A program made the position numbers and the translations under genes. DNA of 64,000 bases. It comes from Ceratorhiza oryzae-sativae (taxonomy: Eukaryota; Basidiomycota; Agaricomycetes; Cantharellales; Ceratobasidiaceae). This document shows, in pieces, positions 46,057 through 57,879 of the stretch. The notes under the pieces were generated by a model that saw only the letters and a program-made list of their open reading frames with translations, was not told where the DNA came from and ran no database searches. Every line of letters starts with the position of its first letter. Position 1 is the stretch's first letter. The stretch covers positions 248,001-312,000 of the forward strand of contig JARWMV010000253.1 of the NCBI GenBank assembly GCA_030998015.1, written 5' to 3'.

Positions 46057-46842
46057 ATGCGTTCACTTGCTCCTCAACATAGCACTGCAGCACTAGAAAC
46101 CTGCGCATTAGAATCGAAAGGGTTTTTACTCGAAGTGAAGAATCATACTGGAGGAATTATTGAGTACCGCGTCAAACGCGCTCAGCCAAAGGCGAAGGCA
46201 TGGGATTGGTTCTTTCTCGCTGTTGTGGGTTTTTTATTAGTGAGTGCAGGATTTTAAAATTTCTAGGTTAAAATCTGATGAGAGTGAATAGAAAATGGCA
46301 GTCGACACGTATGAGAGAAATCGGCTCTGGCCGTACTATCATGTCACTCTCTTTCTTTTCGGGATAGTCTACATCTACACCCGCGTAAACTTGCTCCAGC
46401 ACGGTGATTTTATTTTCCTTGAGTTCCTTTCTCTCCACTGACATCGTGACAGAATCAGCGCTCGCGTACCCTACCATAGGTCTTCAACTCCAAACACACC
46501 GTGGACTAGACTTTCTTGGATATAAAATCTCCACTAGCGTCTCGCACGTATTTATACCTACTTCTTCGATATCCGATATCATCATCAATGAGGGATTATG
46601 TGGATGGAATGTTAAGCGATATTTGGCCGTTTTGCCTGTGAGCGAACCTCGGTTGCGGGTCATTTTTGAGGTGAGTTGATTGGAGAAAAACTAAGCGAGG
46701 CAATGGGTCTTATATTTTCAATGCGTAGGAAATAGACCCGCCTTTCGAAATTTTAATTGAGGCCTATCACGGTTTGCGAGAAACAATTTTCGACGAATGG
46801 CAGGGTCCATCAGCCTTACACAGCACTTCACCCCGGATCTGA
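46057..46842 (+). CDS. GPI15: PIG-H-like subunit of GPI-GlcNAc transferase
   Basis: Exons 46057-46243, 46302-46403, 46453-46670, 46729-46842; 206 aa. Two adjacent hydrophobic segments (WDWFFLAVVGFLLV and VTLFLFGIVYIYT) lie before the PIG-H domain, which reads ESALAYPTIGLQLQ, SHVFIPTSSISDIIINEGLC, VKRYLAVLPV and, in the last exon, EAYHGLRETIFDEW. PIG-H/Gpi15 belongs to the ER-membrane complex that makes GlcNAc-PI, the first step of GPI-anchor synthesis. The first donor (A|GTGCAG) is weak and was chosen because it alone joins the frames; an alternative GTGAGT six bases earlier breaks the frame. Otherwise ordinary. Confidence 0.85.
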
Positions 46843-47172
46843 CTGAGGCTTGACGCGAGGGAAAGGGTGGGATAAGTGTTGATAACGGTGAGATAATGGC
46901 GTGATCAGGCTGTGCCGGCCGTCACGCGCTCGTCTGGCTGGACGAGATTTGATAAGGCATAGATAAGATGTCAATAATGCTTGAACTAGTAATGTGATCG
47001 TCAGGGCCTTTTTGTAAATATTGTAGATCAGGGTCGTGGGCGAGTGACGGGTCTAAGTCGCGACTCGACCACAACCACGCTTGCCCTCGGTTCCGCCTCA
47101 ACACCTGCCTCGACTTTACAATATATCAGCGCTTGAACTCTGAGGAAGCCCGCGAGAAGCCGCAGAAAGTGA

Positions 47173-47916
47173 GTGCAAAAATTAATTATTTCATCAAGAA
47201 CATGTTCTCACCGGTGTTCGCATTCCCAGTCCAAGAAAAGTACAACTTGGTACTCGGATAACAAAGTTTGTGATTTTAGTCAATGCTTCGTGGCTAACAA
47301 TAAAATTCGGCCGTCGACGGTTCAAACTCACCACCGACGATATGGCCGCCACATCGACAATCCGCCAAACGAACCCCCTTCTCCTTCCCCTCCTCGAAAT
47401 AGACGACGGCTCAATTTGCCATCTCCACCACCTGCTCGTATCGAAAGTGATCTTGAAGCTCCCGAATCTGGTCCTGCTCTCGAGTCTCAATCTCGTTCTT
47501 GTTCTCAATCTATATCTCGGTCTCGGTCTCGGTCTCGGTCATGCTCTCGTTCTCACTCACGCTCTCGGTCTGGTTCTAACCGCGTGGTTTCAAGTCGTGC
47601 GCCGTCGTTAGGACCCCTAGATCACACTCGCTCACCAGCTGGCTCGGAGGGGGACCCTGCAGAACCACCACCCATTGCTCCCGCCGACGCCAATGCAGAT
47701 GCTGATCATTTCGGCAACCTACTGGGCGAAGAGCATATCGCACATCCTCCCCCACTTTGTGCTGGTATTGTCCCTCAGCAGGATAACAACGCCGAAGCGC
47801 AGGATGAGCAGCTGGAGATGGATGGGGGTGAAGAATGGGCCAACAGCAGTGACGATGCCGATGAACACGGCCCAGGTGGCGAGGACGAGGCAGTGGAGGG
47901 TGAGCCCAACCCCTAA
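47173..47916 (+). CDS. RS-repeat and acid-rich protein, possible transposon ORF
   Basis: A 248-codon open frame; the coding-like part starts around 47340. It includes a Pro/Arg stretch, a Ser-Arg alternating run encoded by a tctcgg microsatellite (47512-47580), then an Asp/Glu/Ala-rich part. After the TAA at 47914 the same frame continues acidic (EAEDEPGEPDIDPWADILDE) to about 48028. Such Pro/acidic N-terminal regions occur in Plavaka/KDZ-type transposon proteins, and a KDZ-like C-terminus is present at 62.4-64 kb, but no direct link can be shown. Unrecognised otherwise. Confidence 0.4.
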   Translation: MQKLIISSRTCSHRCSHSQSKKSTTWYSDNKVCDFSQCFVANNKIRPSTVQTHHRRYGRHIDNPPNEPPSPSPPRNRRRLNLPSPPPARIESDLEAPESGPALESQSRSCSQSISRSRSRSRSCSRSHSRSRSGSNRVVSSRAPSLGPLDHTRSPAGSEGDPAEPPPIAPADANADADHFGNLLGEEHIAHPPPLCAGIVPQQDNNAEAQDEQLEMDGGEEWANSSDDADEHGPGGEDEAVEGEPNP

Positions 47917-48019
47917 ATCCACGTCCTGCTCCCTGAAGCAGAGGACGAGCCTGGAGAACCCGATATCGATCCGTGGGCAGACATTCTTGATGAGCACCCT
48001 GTGCTTCTCAGGAAAAAAT

Positions 48020-48240
48020 TGAGGTTGTAATAACAGATCATGAGTTTTTATGACCCCAGCTGACACTTATCTTTCCCCCTATTCTAATATCCATCATGAT
48101 CCTCAACAATACTGTCCTCATAACATCCTGCCATGATCACTCTATGACCCCTCCTCATGACACCCTCTCATGACACCTCATGGCACTCACTCATGACCTT
48201 TGGTCATGACATCAGATCATGATATAAATATTGCATTATA
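48020..48240. repeat. Cluster of TCATGA motifs
   Basis: The self-complementary hexamer TCATGA recurs about ten times in 220 bp (for example 48036, 48094, 48134, 48156, 48170, 48190, 48204, 48226) in a C/A-rich context. It marks the left edge of the second CpG-poor island; possibly part of an LTR or an origin of small foldback structure. Confidence 0.5.
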
Positions 48241-49376
48241 ATCACTCAATCCAAAATAAGATTAGGCTGAAACAGAATGGTCAAATATAGCATACATGAC
48301 TGATCAATAATTAAATTCCCTAATAACAAGAATTATGTCATATGCATATATTCAACATTTTATTTAGATTACACAAATGATAGCTTGTGAAATACAGCAA
48401 GCAACAAGATAAAACTCACCTCCAGCAAAAAAAGTCAGCCAGTACATCCTAGAGCTTGTATGGATCAATGAGTGAACACCCAGAGAATGTAATATACTTA
48501 CCATGCAGTAACAGTGCTGGACTAACATGAGATGTAACCAGCTTAGCAAGCACAGAGCTGATGAGGGGGAGTTGAATGGCAAGTGTGAGGCTAACAAGGG
48601 GCATGATATAGCTGAAGGAGCATCCAAAGGTAAGTGAGACAGGTGCTGAAGGTGAACCAGATGTTGACAGGTAACACAAATGTGTACCAGTGACACCTGA
48701 GCTGGCCATTTAGAGTCAGCCAGAAAAAACTAAGGGCCAGACCATTAGTGAAACAAATTGAAAGTACAACTCAAGATTTACACTGGTTGTCAAGGTAGGT
48801 GGCGATCAGCAGTCAGCATGGCTGGTTGCCTGATTAGCAGCAAGGTGCAATGTTGGCTTGGTTCTGGCCATTAATAGCAGATGGCTGAAAACAAGTGGCA
48901 ATGTGAGCATGGTCAAGGCACTTGGCTGCAAGAATAACTCACCTTCAACAAAGCTGGGCAAGTGAAGCCCAAGATGACATGTGGACTCACAGTAATCAGG
49001 TGAGCAGTCCATAATTGTCTTGACATGGCAGGTGAGATGAAAGGGCACTCACTCAAGTGTGGAGTAGTGCTGGCTGTTACAACATGTGGGTCTTGAAGCA
49101 GCAGGGTGTATCCAACATGTGCCAGATGTTCAGCATGGCACTGGTTAAATTATTGATGCCATTGTGCCTTGCTCATTCAATAAGTGCACTAGCATGACAC
49201 CCAAGGTGTGAAGTCTGGTTAGAGATCAGGCCACATTGAGTAATCATGTCACAGGATAGCCTATGCTTGGCATGTTGAGATGCCTCACACCTCAGAGGGC
49301 CAGTGGGAATGGCTATCCAGCCAAGGGCAAGGTCACCATAGCTGTCTGATAGTGCTGTCAGTGGATTGATCAACAT
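48241..49376. other. Older repeat DNA into which the gypsy element inserted
   Basis: CpG-poor and TG/CA-rich; no gene. The sequence left of the element (ending ...gatcaacat) continues right of it (aacatctcccag...), so both belong to one older repeat block. Confidence 0.5.
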
Positions 49377-49751
49377 TGTCATGAACTGACATGCATACAT
49401 CCACTCTATAATATTTCCTCAATTTATTACATTTTATGAGATCATCTTCAAAACATACTTGCCTTTTATGGTATATCTGTGTCATGTGATTCAGGGGACG
49501 TTCCAGACTGATAACCAAGATGTATTTCAACTCCGATGTGAAATTCCGCAGTTCCACAGTCACTTCTACTGCTTCTATCTCTTATCAGTCGTGACTCACT
49601 GTATGGACTTGTTTGTTATGATGTGGCTTGTACTATGTATATAAACTGGGTCAAGTTTGCAGAGGACTCCTCAAGAACTTGACCTCTCATCAAATACAAG
49701 TTCTTTCTTTTCTTACTATTTTCCTAGTCACCTGACTTGTTGTTGTTGACA
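49377..49751 (+). repeat. 5' LTR of the gypsy element
   Basis: 375 bp, TG...CA ends. It differs from the 3' LTR at some 20 positions, nearly all TG-versus-CA pairs or CG versus TG/CA. Confidence 0.93.
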
Positions 49752-51093
49752 TCAGGTCAAGTTCTTTCAATCATAAGTCTCAGTATAGTCTGAGGATATG
49801 TCTGGAACGCTGTTGGCATCATCTCAAGATAACTCTCCATTGCCTTCCCCAATCCCACTCCACCTATCCACAGCCATGAGACATCGTTGCCCTATACGTG
49901 CCTCTGTGAAACCTCGCACACCTATATCAGTTGAAACACTACTGGCTTCACAGACGTGGCTGCTCACTGACCAAAGGTTGGGTCCCTCACATGTTGTAAC
50001 AAGCTTCGGTTCTCTAATCTCTTTTGTTGACAAGAGGTGGGGTCGCTCATTGCCCTTAAGTAGTTGAGCAACAGAGGTCACCTTCCTATTCCAATAGACT
50101 TGGGAGAGAGTCTACTCTTCTTATTTTATCCTACTCTTGCTTGAGTATGTCTCTGACAGAACACATGGCCCTCAGTGGCACAAACCTTTACAGAAGACCA
50201 GTGCTGCCATTGGTGTGGGTGGTTTGGACACCTATCCATCCACTGCTTCACCCTCAACTCGGTTGAAGACATCCTCAAACAGGCTGGGCACATCAATTTT
50301 AATTGCATAATAATCGTCAAGGTTTGCCCCCAGAAAGTTGGACGAGCCCAAGAAGCCTTCGTTACCGAGCCAGGTGCCCCTGAGTGCAAAATCTGCCATC
50401 AGGCGAACGGAGCCACCTTCCCAGTGCGCTGCCCTTATTGTCCTTCTTAGGACAAATTCCTATACTACTACACCATCCCCCGCAACCAGCTATAAGCTGG
50501 AGAACCTTGGCCAACAACTCCTTTGTCACCTGTTAAATACCATCAAAAACTTCCAAGACAGGTATCATTATTACTGAAATAAGTATGAAGAAACTCATGA
50601 AAAACTTCACAAAGCTGAGGCCCATTGCACATACCTAACTGAGCGGCTGTGTGAACATCAGGAGGACTATTTATCCCTCCTTCAAGACCATCTCAGACTA
50701 GAAGCACTAGTCCAAGAAACAATTGCACCCCACAAGTATGCCTTCCCCGTCTTCTCAACACTGTCAGACCTCCCTCACCCCACCTTTCTAAGTGGCACAG
50801 GCTCGCCAATTCAGGAAGAAGCACCCCTTCCGGCAGCCCAAATCAATCCTCCCCAAGGAAGCACTCCTTTGGGATCAAACTAAACTGAAGAGGGTGGAGT
50901 GCCCATATTGTTGCCAAGACACCAAGAGTTGGGACTTGGATGATATGTGGTTGAGATTTGAGGGAATAGGAAACTTCAAAACTTATAGACTTGTGCAGGG
51001 AACAGAAATTCTCTACTACCAAAACAACCCCCAATTTCCTGTACTTCCTTATTGCCTCTGCCATCTTTAAAATTTACTCGAATCCTTTCTGAA
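49752..51093 (+). other. Leader / 5' internal region of the gypsy element
   Basis: Between the LTR and gag. It contains a 91-codon open stretch at 50175 with Cys/His pairs (CCHWCGWFGHLSIHC; CKICHQANG and CPYC) that read like zinc-binding motifs, and a further open stretch at 50792-51070 (CPYCCQD). These may be the remains of an extra upstream ORF; interrupted by stops. No tRNA-primer site was identified with confidence. Confidence 0.5.
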
Positions 51094-52482
51094 ATGGCGT
51101 CACCAGCCCCTGCCCCTGCTTGGGCAAATATGTCCAATGGAGACAAAGTGATCTATATGCTTCAGTCTATGGATGAGCTGTGAGAACGAACCAACAACCT
51201 CCAAAATGACATTGGAGATGTCAAGCATAACAATAAAACATACACAGACTTGCTTGAAGCAAAACTCACTACCAACCAAACAAAGATAGACGCTGATGTG
51301 GCTGGGTTGGCCACCAATGTCAACAACCTAGTTGGCATGCTTGCAATACTCCAAACCACAATCACACACATTGAAGTGCAAATCAACACTTCCTTGGGTG
51401 GCCCTGGTGCTGCCCAAGTACCATCATCCTCCAGCATAACCCAGCCACCACCAGCCACTACTTCCTCAAGCAGATCAACTGCAAAGGTTAAAATGGCTGC
51501 CCCTCAAAAATTTGATGGCACAAAGCATGAAGATGCTATCTCATTCAGAATCACATGTGCTCAATACATCAATACAAACATGAGTGGACACTCAGCCGAT
51601 CAAGTAGTCACCTTTATCACATCTTATCTTGAAGGTTCTGCAGCCGAATGGGTCAACTCATATGAGGAATTTGAAATCCTGAACCCTGGAACCGCAATCC
51701 CTTGGCTTCATGACACCAACCTGTTTTGGCAAGAATTTACCACCTGCTATGGGGACTTAAACCACACTGAAAATAACTGTGATAAATGGCAGAAACTGAA
51801 GCAATCCAAGATGGTCCAGGACTACCTCACCCTGTTCAACTTATACTCAACAGGGCTCAACTACAATGATGCAGCTATGCATGACCAATTTTACAATGGT
51901 CTATCCTTGGATGTAACAGACAGCATGGTGGCCCAAAACTATGATCCCCACACCAAGACCTTTGCCCAGCTCACCCAGCAGGCTCTGGAAATTGACTGTC
52001 ACCTCATCTTGTTCAGCAGCAAAAGGACATCCCATGGGGGTAACAAGTCCAGCAGCAACAATGCCTCGTCCAGTAGGCTGACAAATAACCCCCAAAGCAA
52101 TCCCCAAAAGGAGAAATTCAAGAATGGGGAGCAGGTATACAAGATTAAGGAGGGCAGGGCCATAAAAGGTCAAATTGTGGCCATTGGGCCCAACGCCAAG
52201 GGCTTCACAGTTCCAACCATTTGCTATGATGGCAGCAACACCAATGTACAAGAATCCTTCAAGGACATAAAGAAAGATAATCACCTGCCAGCAGCCCTTA
52301 AGGCAAAAGATCCAGATGCAACGGATCTGGATAGCACAGGAAAAGGGAAGGGGACAAATACCTGCTATAACTGTGGAGGGTGCAGACATATTGCCACCAA
52401 ATGCCCCTCAGCCAAGATGTCAGGATATGAGGCAGCGGTCGAGGATGTAGAAACAACCAACAAGGAGTTGGTAAAAGAATGA
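51094..52482 (+). pseudogene. gag polyprotein of the gypsy element
   Basis: 463 codons from ATG 51094 to TGA 52480-52482, with one internal TGA at 51181-51183 (a CGA-to-TGA change would explain it). A coiled-coil-like N-terminus is followed by the retrotransposon gag capsid region (KFDGTKHEDAISFRITCAQY; YLEGSAAEWVNSYEEF; LFWQEFTTCYGDLN) and a CCHC zinc knuckle CYNCGGCRHIATKC near the C-terminus. This packages element RNA in particles in intact relatives. Confidence 0.9.
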
Positions 52483-55400
52483 GCTCAAACCATGCCAGGG
52501 GGGTGGTCTTGGGCGCTATGTTACAAAATGCACAGAATGAAAATAAAAATATGGAAATGGAATGTATGTTGTTAGGAAACCAATCACAACTTCAGTTTTT
52601 CTTTCATGCATTCCTGCTGTGCACAACCCCCGAACACAAGTCTGCATATAATATGAAAAAATTCAATGGATGGGCCATGATTGATTCAGGGGCCATGTCA
52701 GTATTTATACATGAAGACCTTGTTAAACAATATTGTATCCCTACTGTCTCCCTAAAAACACCAAAAAAACTACGAGTAATCAATGGAAGGGAGATCAACT
52801 CAGGGTCTGTGACCCACTATTGCACCTTTGAGCTGTGCATTCAGGAGCACTGAGAAATTCTCAGTGCTTATGTTGTGAATGTTGGCAAAAATGACTTAGT
52901 CCTGGGCATGTCATGGCTCAAATTCCATAATCCTGACATTGATTGGGATGGAAAGGACATGAAGTTCAACTCGCCAATATGCTTGAAGCACTGCATCACA
53001 AAACCCTTACACATGTGTGCAAACGAACCCAAGGAGCTCCAGTTGGACTCCTTAGACTCCCTCCCAGCAAAATATAAAGAATTCCAGAAAATATTCACTG
53101 AAGAGGATGATGTCCAGCCATTACCACCCCATAGAAAGTGGGATATGGAGATAGATTTAAAGCCAGATGCCAAGCCAAGGCATGGACCCATATATAGTGT
53201 GGGTGTCAAGGAAGATGCAGAATTGTGCAAAACCCTGGACCACCAACTGAAAGCAGGGCATATCAGACCCTCAAGGTCACCAATGGCATCCCCAGTCATA
53301 TTCGTCAAAAAGAAGAATGGGAGGCTGCGCATGTGCATTGACTACCAGTGGCTAAATGAAATGACCGTCTCCAATGTGTACCCACTCCCATGCATCAATG
53401 ATATTGTGGAGACTTTGCATGGGGCAAAGATATTCACCAAGTTTGATCTAAAGTGGGGTTTCAACCTCATATGAATTTGGGAAGGAGACAAATGGAAGGC
53501 TGCTTTTAAGACCAAATATGGGCTGTACGAGCCCTTAGTCATGCAATTTGGCCAAAAGAACACACCAGGGACCTTCATGGCCATGATCCAGGAAGAGTTC
53601 CAAGACATTGAGGGCATTTATGTTGTAATCTATATGGACAACATATTAGTGTTCTCTAAAAATCAAGAAGAACATGATGAACACATCAAAGAAGTCTTGC
53701 GTTGTCTCCAAAAAGCTGGCTTATACTGCGCCCTGGAAAAATGTGTTTTTGATGTCACCAAAGTTGATTACCTGGGAATAGTGGTGACTCCCCAGGGAAT
53801 TAAAGTAGACCCAGCCAATGTCAAAAAAGCTGTTGAATGGCCAACCCCTACCAACCCAACCAAAGTCCTGGAAGGATTGGGGTTTGCAAACTGGTTAAGG
53901 CACTTCACAAAAGACTTTTCAAAAATCACAAAATGTCTTTATGAACTTGTCAAGAAGGACATAAAATGGGAATGGACAGAAGAAAGGGATCAGGCATGGA
54001 ACCTGCTGAAGCAGAAATTGAAAGAAGCCCCCCTCCTAATTCAGCCAGAACCCAGCAAACCATTTATTCTGGAAACAGACGCCTCGGGCTATGCCACAGG
54101 TGCCGTATTATTGCAATATGGAGAAGATGGAATGCTTCACCCAATCTCCTACTACTCCAAGGCAATGGTCCCAGCAGAAAGAAATTATGATATTTACAAC
54201 AAGGAAATGCTGGCAATTATAAAAGCCCTCAAACACTGGCATCACTTACTAGAGGGGGCCAAACACCCAGTAAACATTGTTTGTGATCACAAAAATCTGG
54301 AATATTGGAAGACAAATCGGCCACTGAATGGCCAAGTCACATGATGGCATGAGTTCCTGTCCAGATTCGAATTCAAGATTCTATACATTGAAGGGGCAAA
54401 GAACGGCTGGGCGGACATACTATCTAGGCTGTCAAGGCACATCCCTAAAGAGGGGGGTGAGAGCCAAGCTCTGCTTGTGCAAAACCAATTTTTGGAACTA
54501 AAATCATTGTGGCTACAAGCAATCACACCAGACCATGACCTGGAACAACTCATCAGGGATGCTATCCCAGGGGACAAGCACCTGTCAAAAGTGCTAAAAG
54601 CCCTAGACGACAATGAAAAGGTCAAAAATTGGGAATGGGATGAAGGACTTTTATGATACAAGGGCCGAATCTACGTCCCAAATAACAAAGAACTCTGCAA
54701 GCTGATCATTGAAAGCTGTCATGACAACCCAGCTGCAGGACACCCAGGACAGTTCAGAACATATGAATTGTTAAACTGCAAATATACATGGTCATCAATG
54801 AAAAAATCAGTCAACGAATATGTCACACATTGTGAATCCTGTATTAGGAACAAGCACAGCAACCAGGTTCCCCCAGGGCTCCTAAACCCAATACCAGCAC
54901 CAGAAAAACCTTGGGAGGAAATCACCTATGATCTGATCACTGGGCTGCCCCTATCAGAAGGGTTCGATGCTATATTCACAGTGGTGGACCACCTGACAAA
55001 AATGGTCCACTTTATCCCATGCCAATCAGAAGCCAGTGCTATGGATTGTGCCAACTTGTTCCTAACATATGTATGGAAACTTCATGGGTTACCACAGAAA
55101 ACAATCTCAGACCATGGCCCCAATTTTGCATCTAAATTCCTAAGGCACTTATACAAACGGCTGGATATAAAACCCTCCTACTCCACAGCATATCATCCCC
55201 AGACAGATGGCCAGTCCGAAAGGGCTAACCAAGTAGTAGAAGGGTACATCAGACATTATGTATCAGACTGGCAGGACAACTGGGTCTCACTCTTACCATT
55301 GGCTGAATTTGCTTACAATAATGGTGTCAACACCTCAACTGGCAAATCACCATTCTTCACAAACTACAGTTTCCACCCAAGGCTGGCAGTCAGGGACAGG

Positions 55401-56009
55401 GAGGAACAAGAACTCCCCTTAGCAGACAACCATGCAGATTGGCTCCAAAAGGGCCACAACAAACTTAAGGCAGCTCTGGAAATAGCAAACCAGAGAATCA
55501 AAGAATACTATGACCAGAAGCATTGGACCCCAGAAGCTATTAAGGTTGGAGACAAAGTCTGGCTTGATACCAAGAACATACAGACACAACAGGCCTCCAG
55601 GAAACTGGCCCACAAAAGAGTTGGACCATTCAAGGTGGTAGCACAACATGGCACACATGCTTTCAAACTGGACCTACCAATAACCATGAAAATACACCCA
55701 GTGTTTCATGTTTCACTCCTCACCAGATATAAAGATGACCCCTATGGCTGTCAGGTTCCCCCACCACCACCTGTGATAACTCCTGAAGGGGAAGAAGAAT
55801 TTGAAGTGGAACAGATCATAAAGTCACAATACAACAAAAGGTCTAATGTCTTCAAATACTATGTCAAATGGCTTGGCTATGACAAGTGACAATGGTTAAC
55901 TTGCAATGACCTGGTGAATGCACCAGAACTCATTGCTGACTATGTCAAGTCACATCCAAAGGCACCCCATGACCCCCATGCCTTGAGGGGGGGAAGTGTC
56001 ATGAACTGA
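52479..56009 (+). pseudogene. pol polyprotein of the gypsy element (five TGA stops, one frame)
   Basis: A single frame runs from ATG 52479 to TGA 56007-56009. It contains the aspartic protease (AMIDSGAMSVFI), reverse transcriptase (MASPVIFVKKKNGRLRMCID; YMDNILVFSKN, where the usual YxDD has Asn at the second Asp), RNase H (ILETDASGYATGAVL), integrase zinc region (H..H..CESCIRNK), DDE core (FTVVDHLTKMVHF; ISDHGPNFASKF; SERANQ) and chromodomain (FEVEQIIKSQ; YYVKWLGYDK). In-frame TGA at 52851, 53472, 54342, 54654, 55887; no TAA, TAG or indel. Confidence 0.93.
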
Positions 56010-56371
56010 CACACATACATCCACTCTATAATATTTCCTCAATTTATTACATTTTATGAGATCATCTTCAAAACATACTTGCCTTTTATGGTATATCTGT
56101 GTCATGTGATTCAGGGGATGTTCTGGACTGATAACCGAGATGTATTTCAACTCCAATGTGAAATTCTGCAGTTCTGCAGTTGCTTCTACTGCTTCTATCT
56201 CTTATCAGTTGTGACTCACTGTATGGACTTGTTTGTTATGATGTGGCTTGTACTATGTATATAAACTGGGTCAAGTTCACAGAGGACTCCTCAAGAACTT
56301 GACCTCTTGTTGAATACAAGTTCTTTCTTTTCTTACTATTTTCCTCGTTGCCTGACTTGTCGTTGTTGACA
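55997..56371 (+). repeat. 3' LTR of the gypsy element
   Basis: 375 bp, same ends as the 5' LTR; followed by the AACAT target duplication. Confidence 0.93.
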
Positions 56372-57206
56372 AACATCTCCCAGTTGTTTCATCAGTGCAG
56401 GCATCAGAGGGGATGGCTCAAACTTGAGGTTGTCAGCAGATATTGGATGCAGGGCCAAAACATTGCAATGCGCTTGGGGTTTGTGATGGCACTGATCAAG
56501 CTACCAGTACTGTCATTGTGTGTATGTTGCAGGCATATGCTGTCATACAAGAGGTTCTGTGTCTGTGGATACATATTAATAAACAAACTGGGAAGGCCAG
56601 GCCTTTCATATAGTGTTGGTCAAATGCTTTCCTTCTATGTGGGCTCACTGTCCTTTGAGACTGTAAGAGGACTGCTGAGTTCCACTGGTTGATTCACTGA
56701 TGGCATGGTGGCAGACTATCTGACACAATTGTTGAGTACAAGCATAAATTGCCAAAATAAAGTATGATTTGAAGACAGAACAGCAGCAGTTGTATTGGGT
56801 ATGCTCTAGCAGACTGGTTCTGGATTGTTGATGGGTTGTGCCAAGGTCAATGATTTTGTGCTTGATATGGATAGCTGATGAGCAAGCACAACATGATTCT
56901 TAGCTTTGTAGAATGTTGAGACCACAGCCACTCACCTGTGGAGGCATAACTTGTTCAAACAATCTGGTGTTGTGTGAGCTTAGATGTCACATGAGGTTGA
57001 GCATTGCTGGCATGATTGTAACCAGTGCTGGTAACTGTACATCCAATGTTTTTGAGCACTGGAAATATGATAAATTTGAGTTACTGACAGTTGATGGCTA
57101 CAGGCAAGGGTGAGTGCACAAGCAACAGTGCTTCATGTAACCTAGATCACAAGGGGAAGTGATCAAGCTCTCCATTATTCTTTGGGTGGCCTGTGCATGT
57201 GTCACC
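56372..57206. other. Continuation of the older repeat block
   Basis: CpG-poor, no gene. Left part is continuous with the sequence before 49377 once the gypsy element is removed. Confidence 0.5.
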
Positions 57207-57477
57207 TGTCAGAGCTATGACCTGAGGGTAATGTCAAACACCTAAGTGGTGATGACAGGCCTATGGGCAATGATGCTGGAGGCTGTACTGACAACATCTA
57301 AGGTAGGACATGCAGTGAGGGTGCAATAAGGTGCAAGGATGTATGAGAATAATGCACTTGGTCTAAAGAGACCTGGGCAAGTACTATGCAATGAATAATC
57401 ACACAGGTAGTAGTGGGGATACGACAGGAGGTCGAGTTCTGAGGCTTAAGGCTCTCAGACTCTCCCTTATATATTCA
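57207..57477. mobile_element. Truncated copy of the 14.8-kb LTR family
   Basis: It starts TGTCAGAGCTATGACC and matches 14757-15031 in order (gtgcaataagatgcag/gtgcaataaggtgcaa; cacacaggtagtag; gagttctgaggcttaagg; ctctcagactctccc). The match ends abruptly at ttatatattca where unrelated sequence (agggggacc) begins. Confidence 0.8.
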
Positions 57478-57479
57478 AG

Positions 57480-57879
57480 GGGGACCAGAGAAAAAAATTC
57501 CTACCCGAGGTCAGTTTTTGAAAGATCGTAAATGTGCCCAACCCACCCACCCCCCTCTGTATTATGTCATATAATGTATACCAAATCGGGCACAATACAC
57601 ATGTGACACTAACAGCCAGACTGTAAATTAGCATGTAAATGCGGCACTCAAACTAAAACATAGGAGAAACTCAGACTTTGTTGAGTATGTAAAGTAAGAC
57701 TAGTGCTCAATTCACCCTCTGATGCTTGCTACCAAATGAGCGACTGTTGCTGTGCTCACCACAATCCCAATCCTTTGGGACGTAAGAGAAATTATAACAA
57801 TCAAGATGAAACTGGGAAAGAAGGTTAGCTCTACAATATATAGCTACTTTGCCACTAACAGCTTACCCATTTGGTCTTG
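57480..57879. other. No gene recognised
   Basis: Begins with unrelated sequence after the LTR truncation. A C-rich stretch (cccacccaccccc) at 57541-57554. It may contain the 3' end of the transposase-like gene. Confidence 0.4.

Larger units (their letters stand above)
49377..56371 (+). mobile_element. Complete Ty3/gypsy chromovirus with decayed ORFs
   Basis: 6,995 bp. LTRs 49377-49751 and 55997-56371 (both 375 bp, TGTCATGAAC...GTTGTTGACA), flanked by the 5-bp duplication AACAT (49372-49376 and 56372-56376). A polypurine tract gagggggggaag precedes the 3' LTR. The internal order is gag, protease, RT, RNase H, integrase, chromodomain. gag and pol overlap by ATGA at 52479-52482. It is inactive because of six TGA codons (one gag, five pol), without any frameshift. 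Confidence 0.95.

Noticed and set aside
49377..56371. Classical RIP (CpA to TpA) as the cause of gypsy decay
   Set aside because: The stop codons are TGA only and LTR differences fall at CG-derived TG/CA pairs; the TAA/TAG excess expected from CpA-directed RIP is absent.
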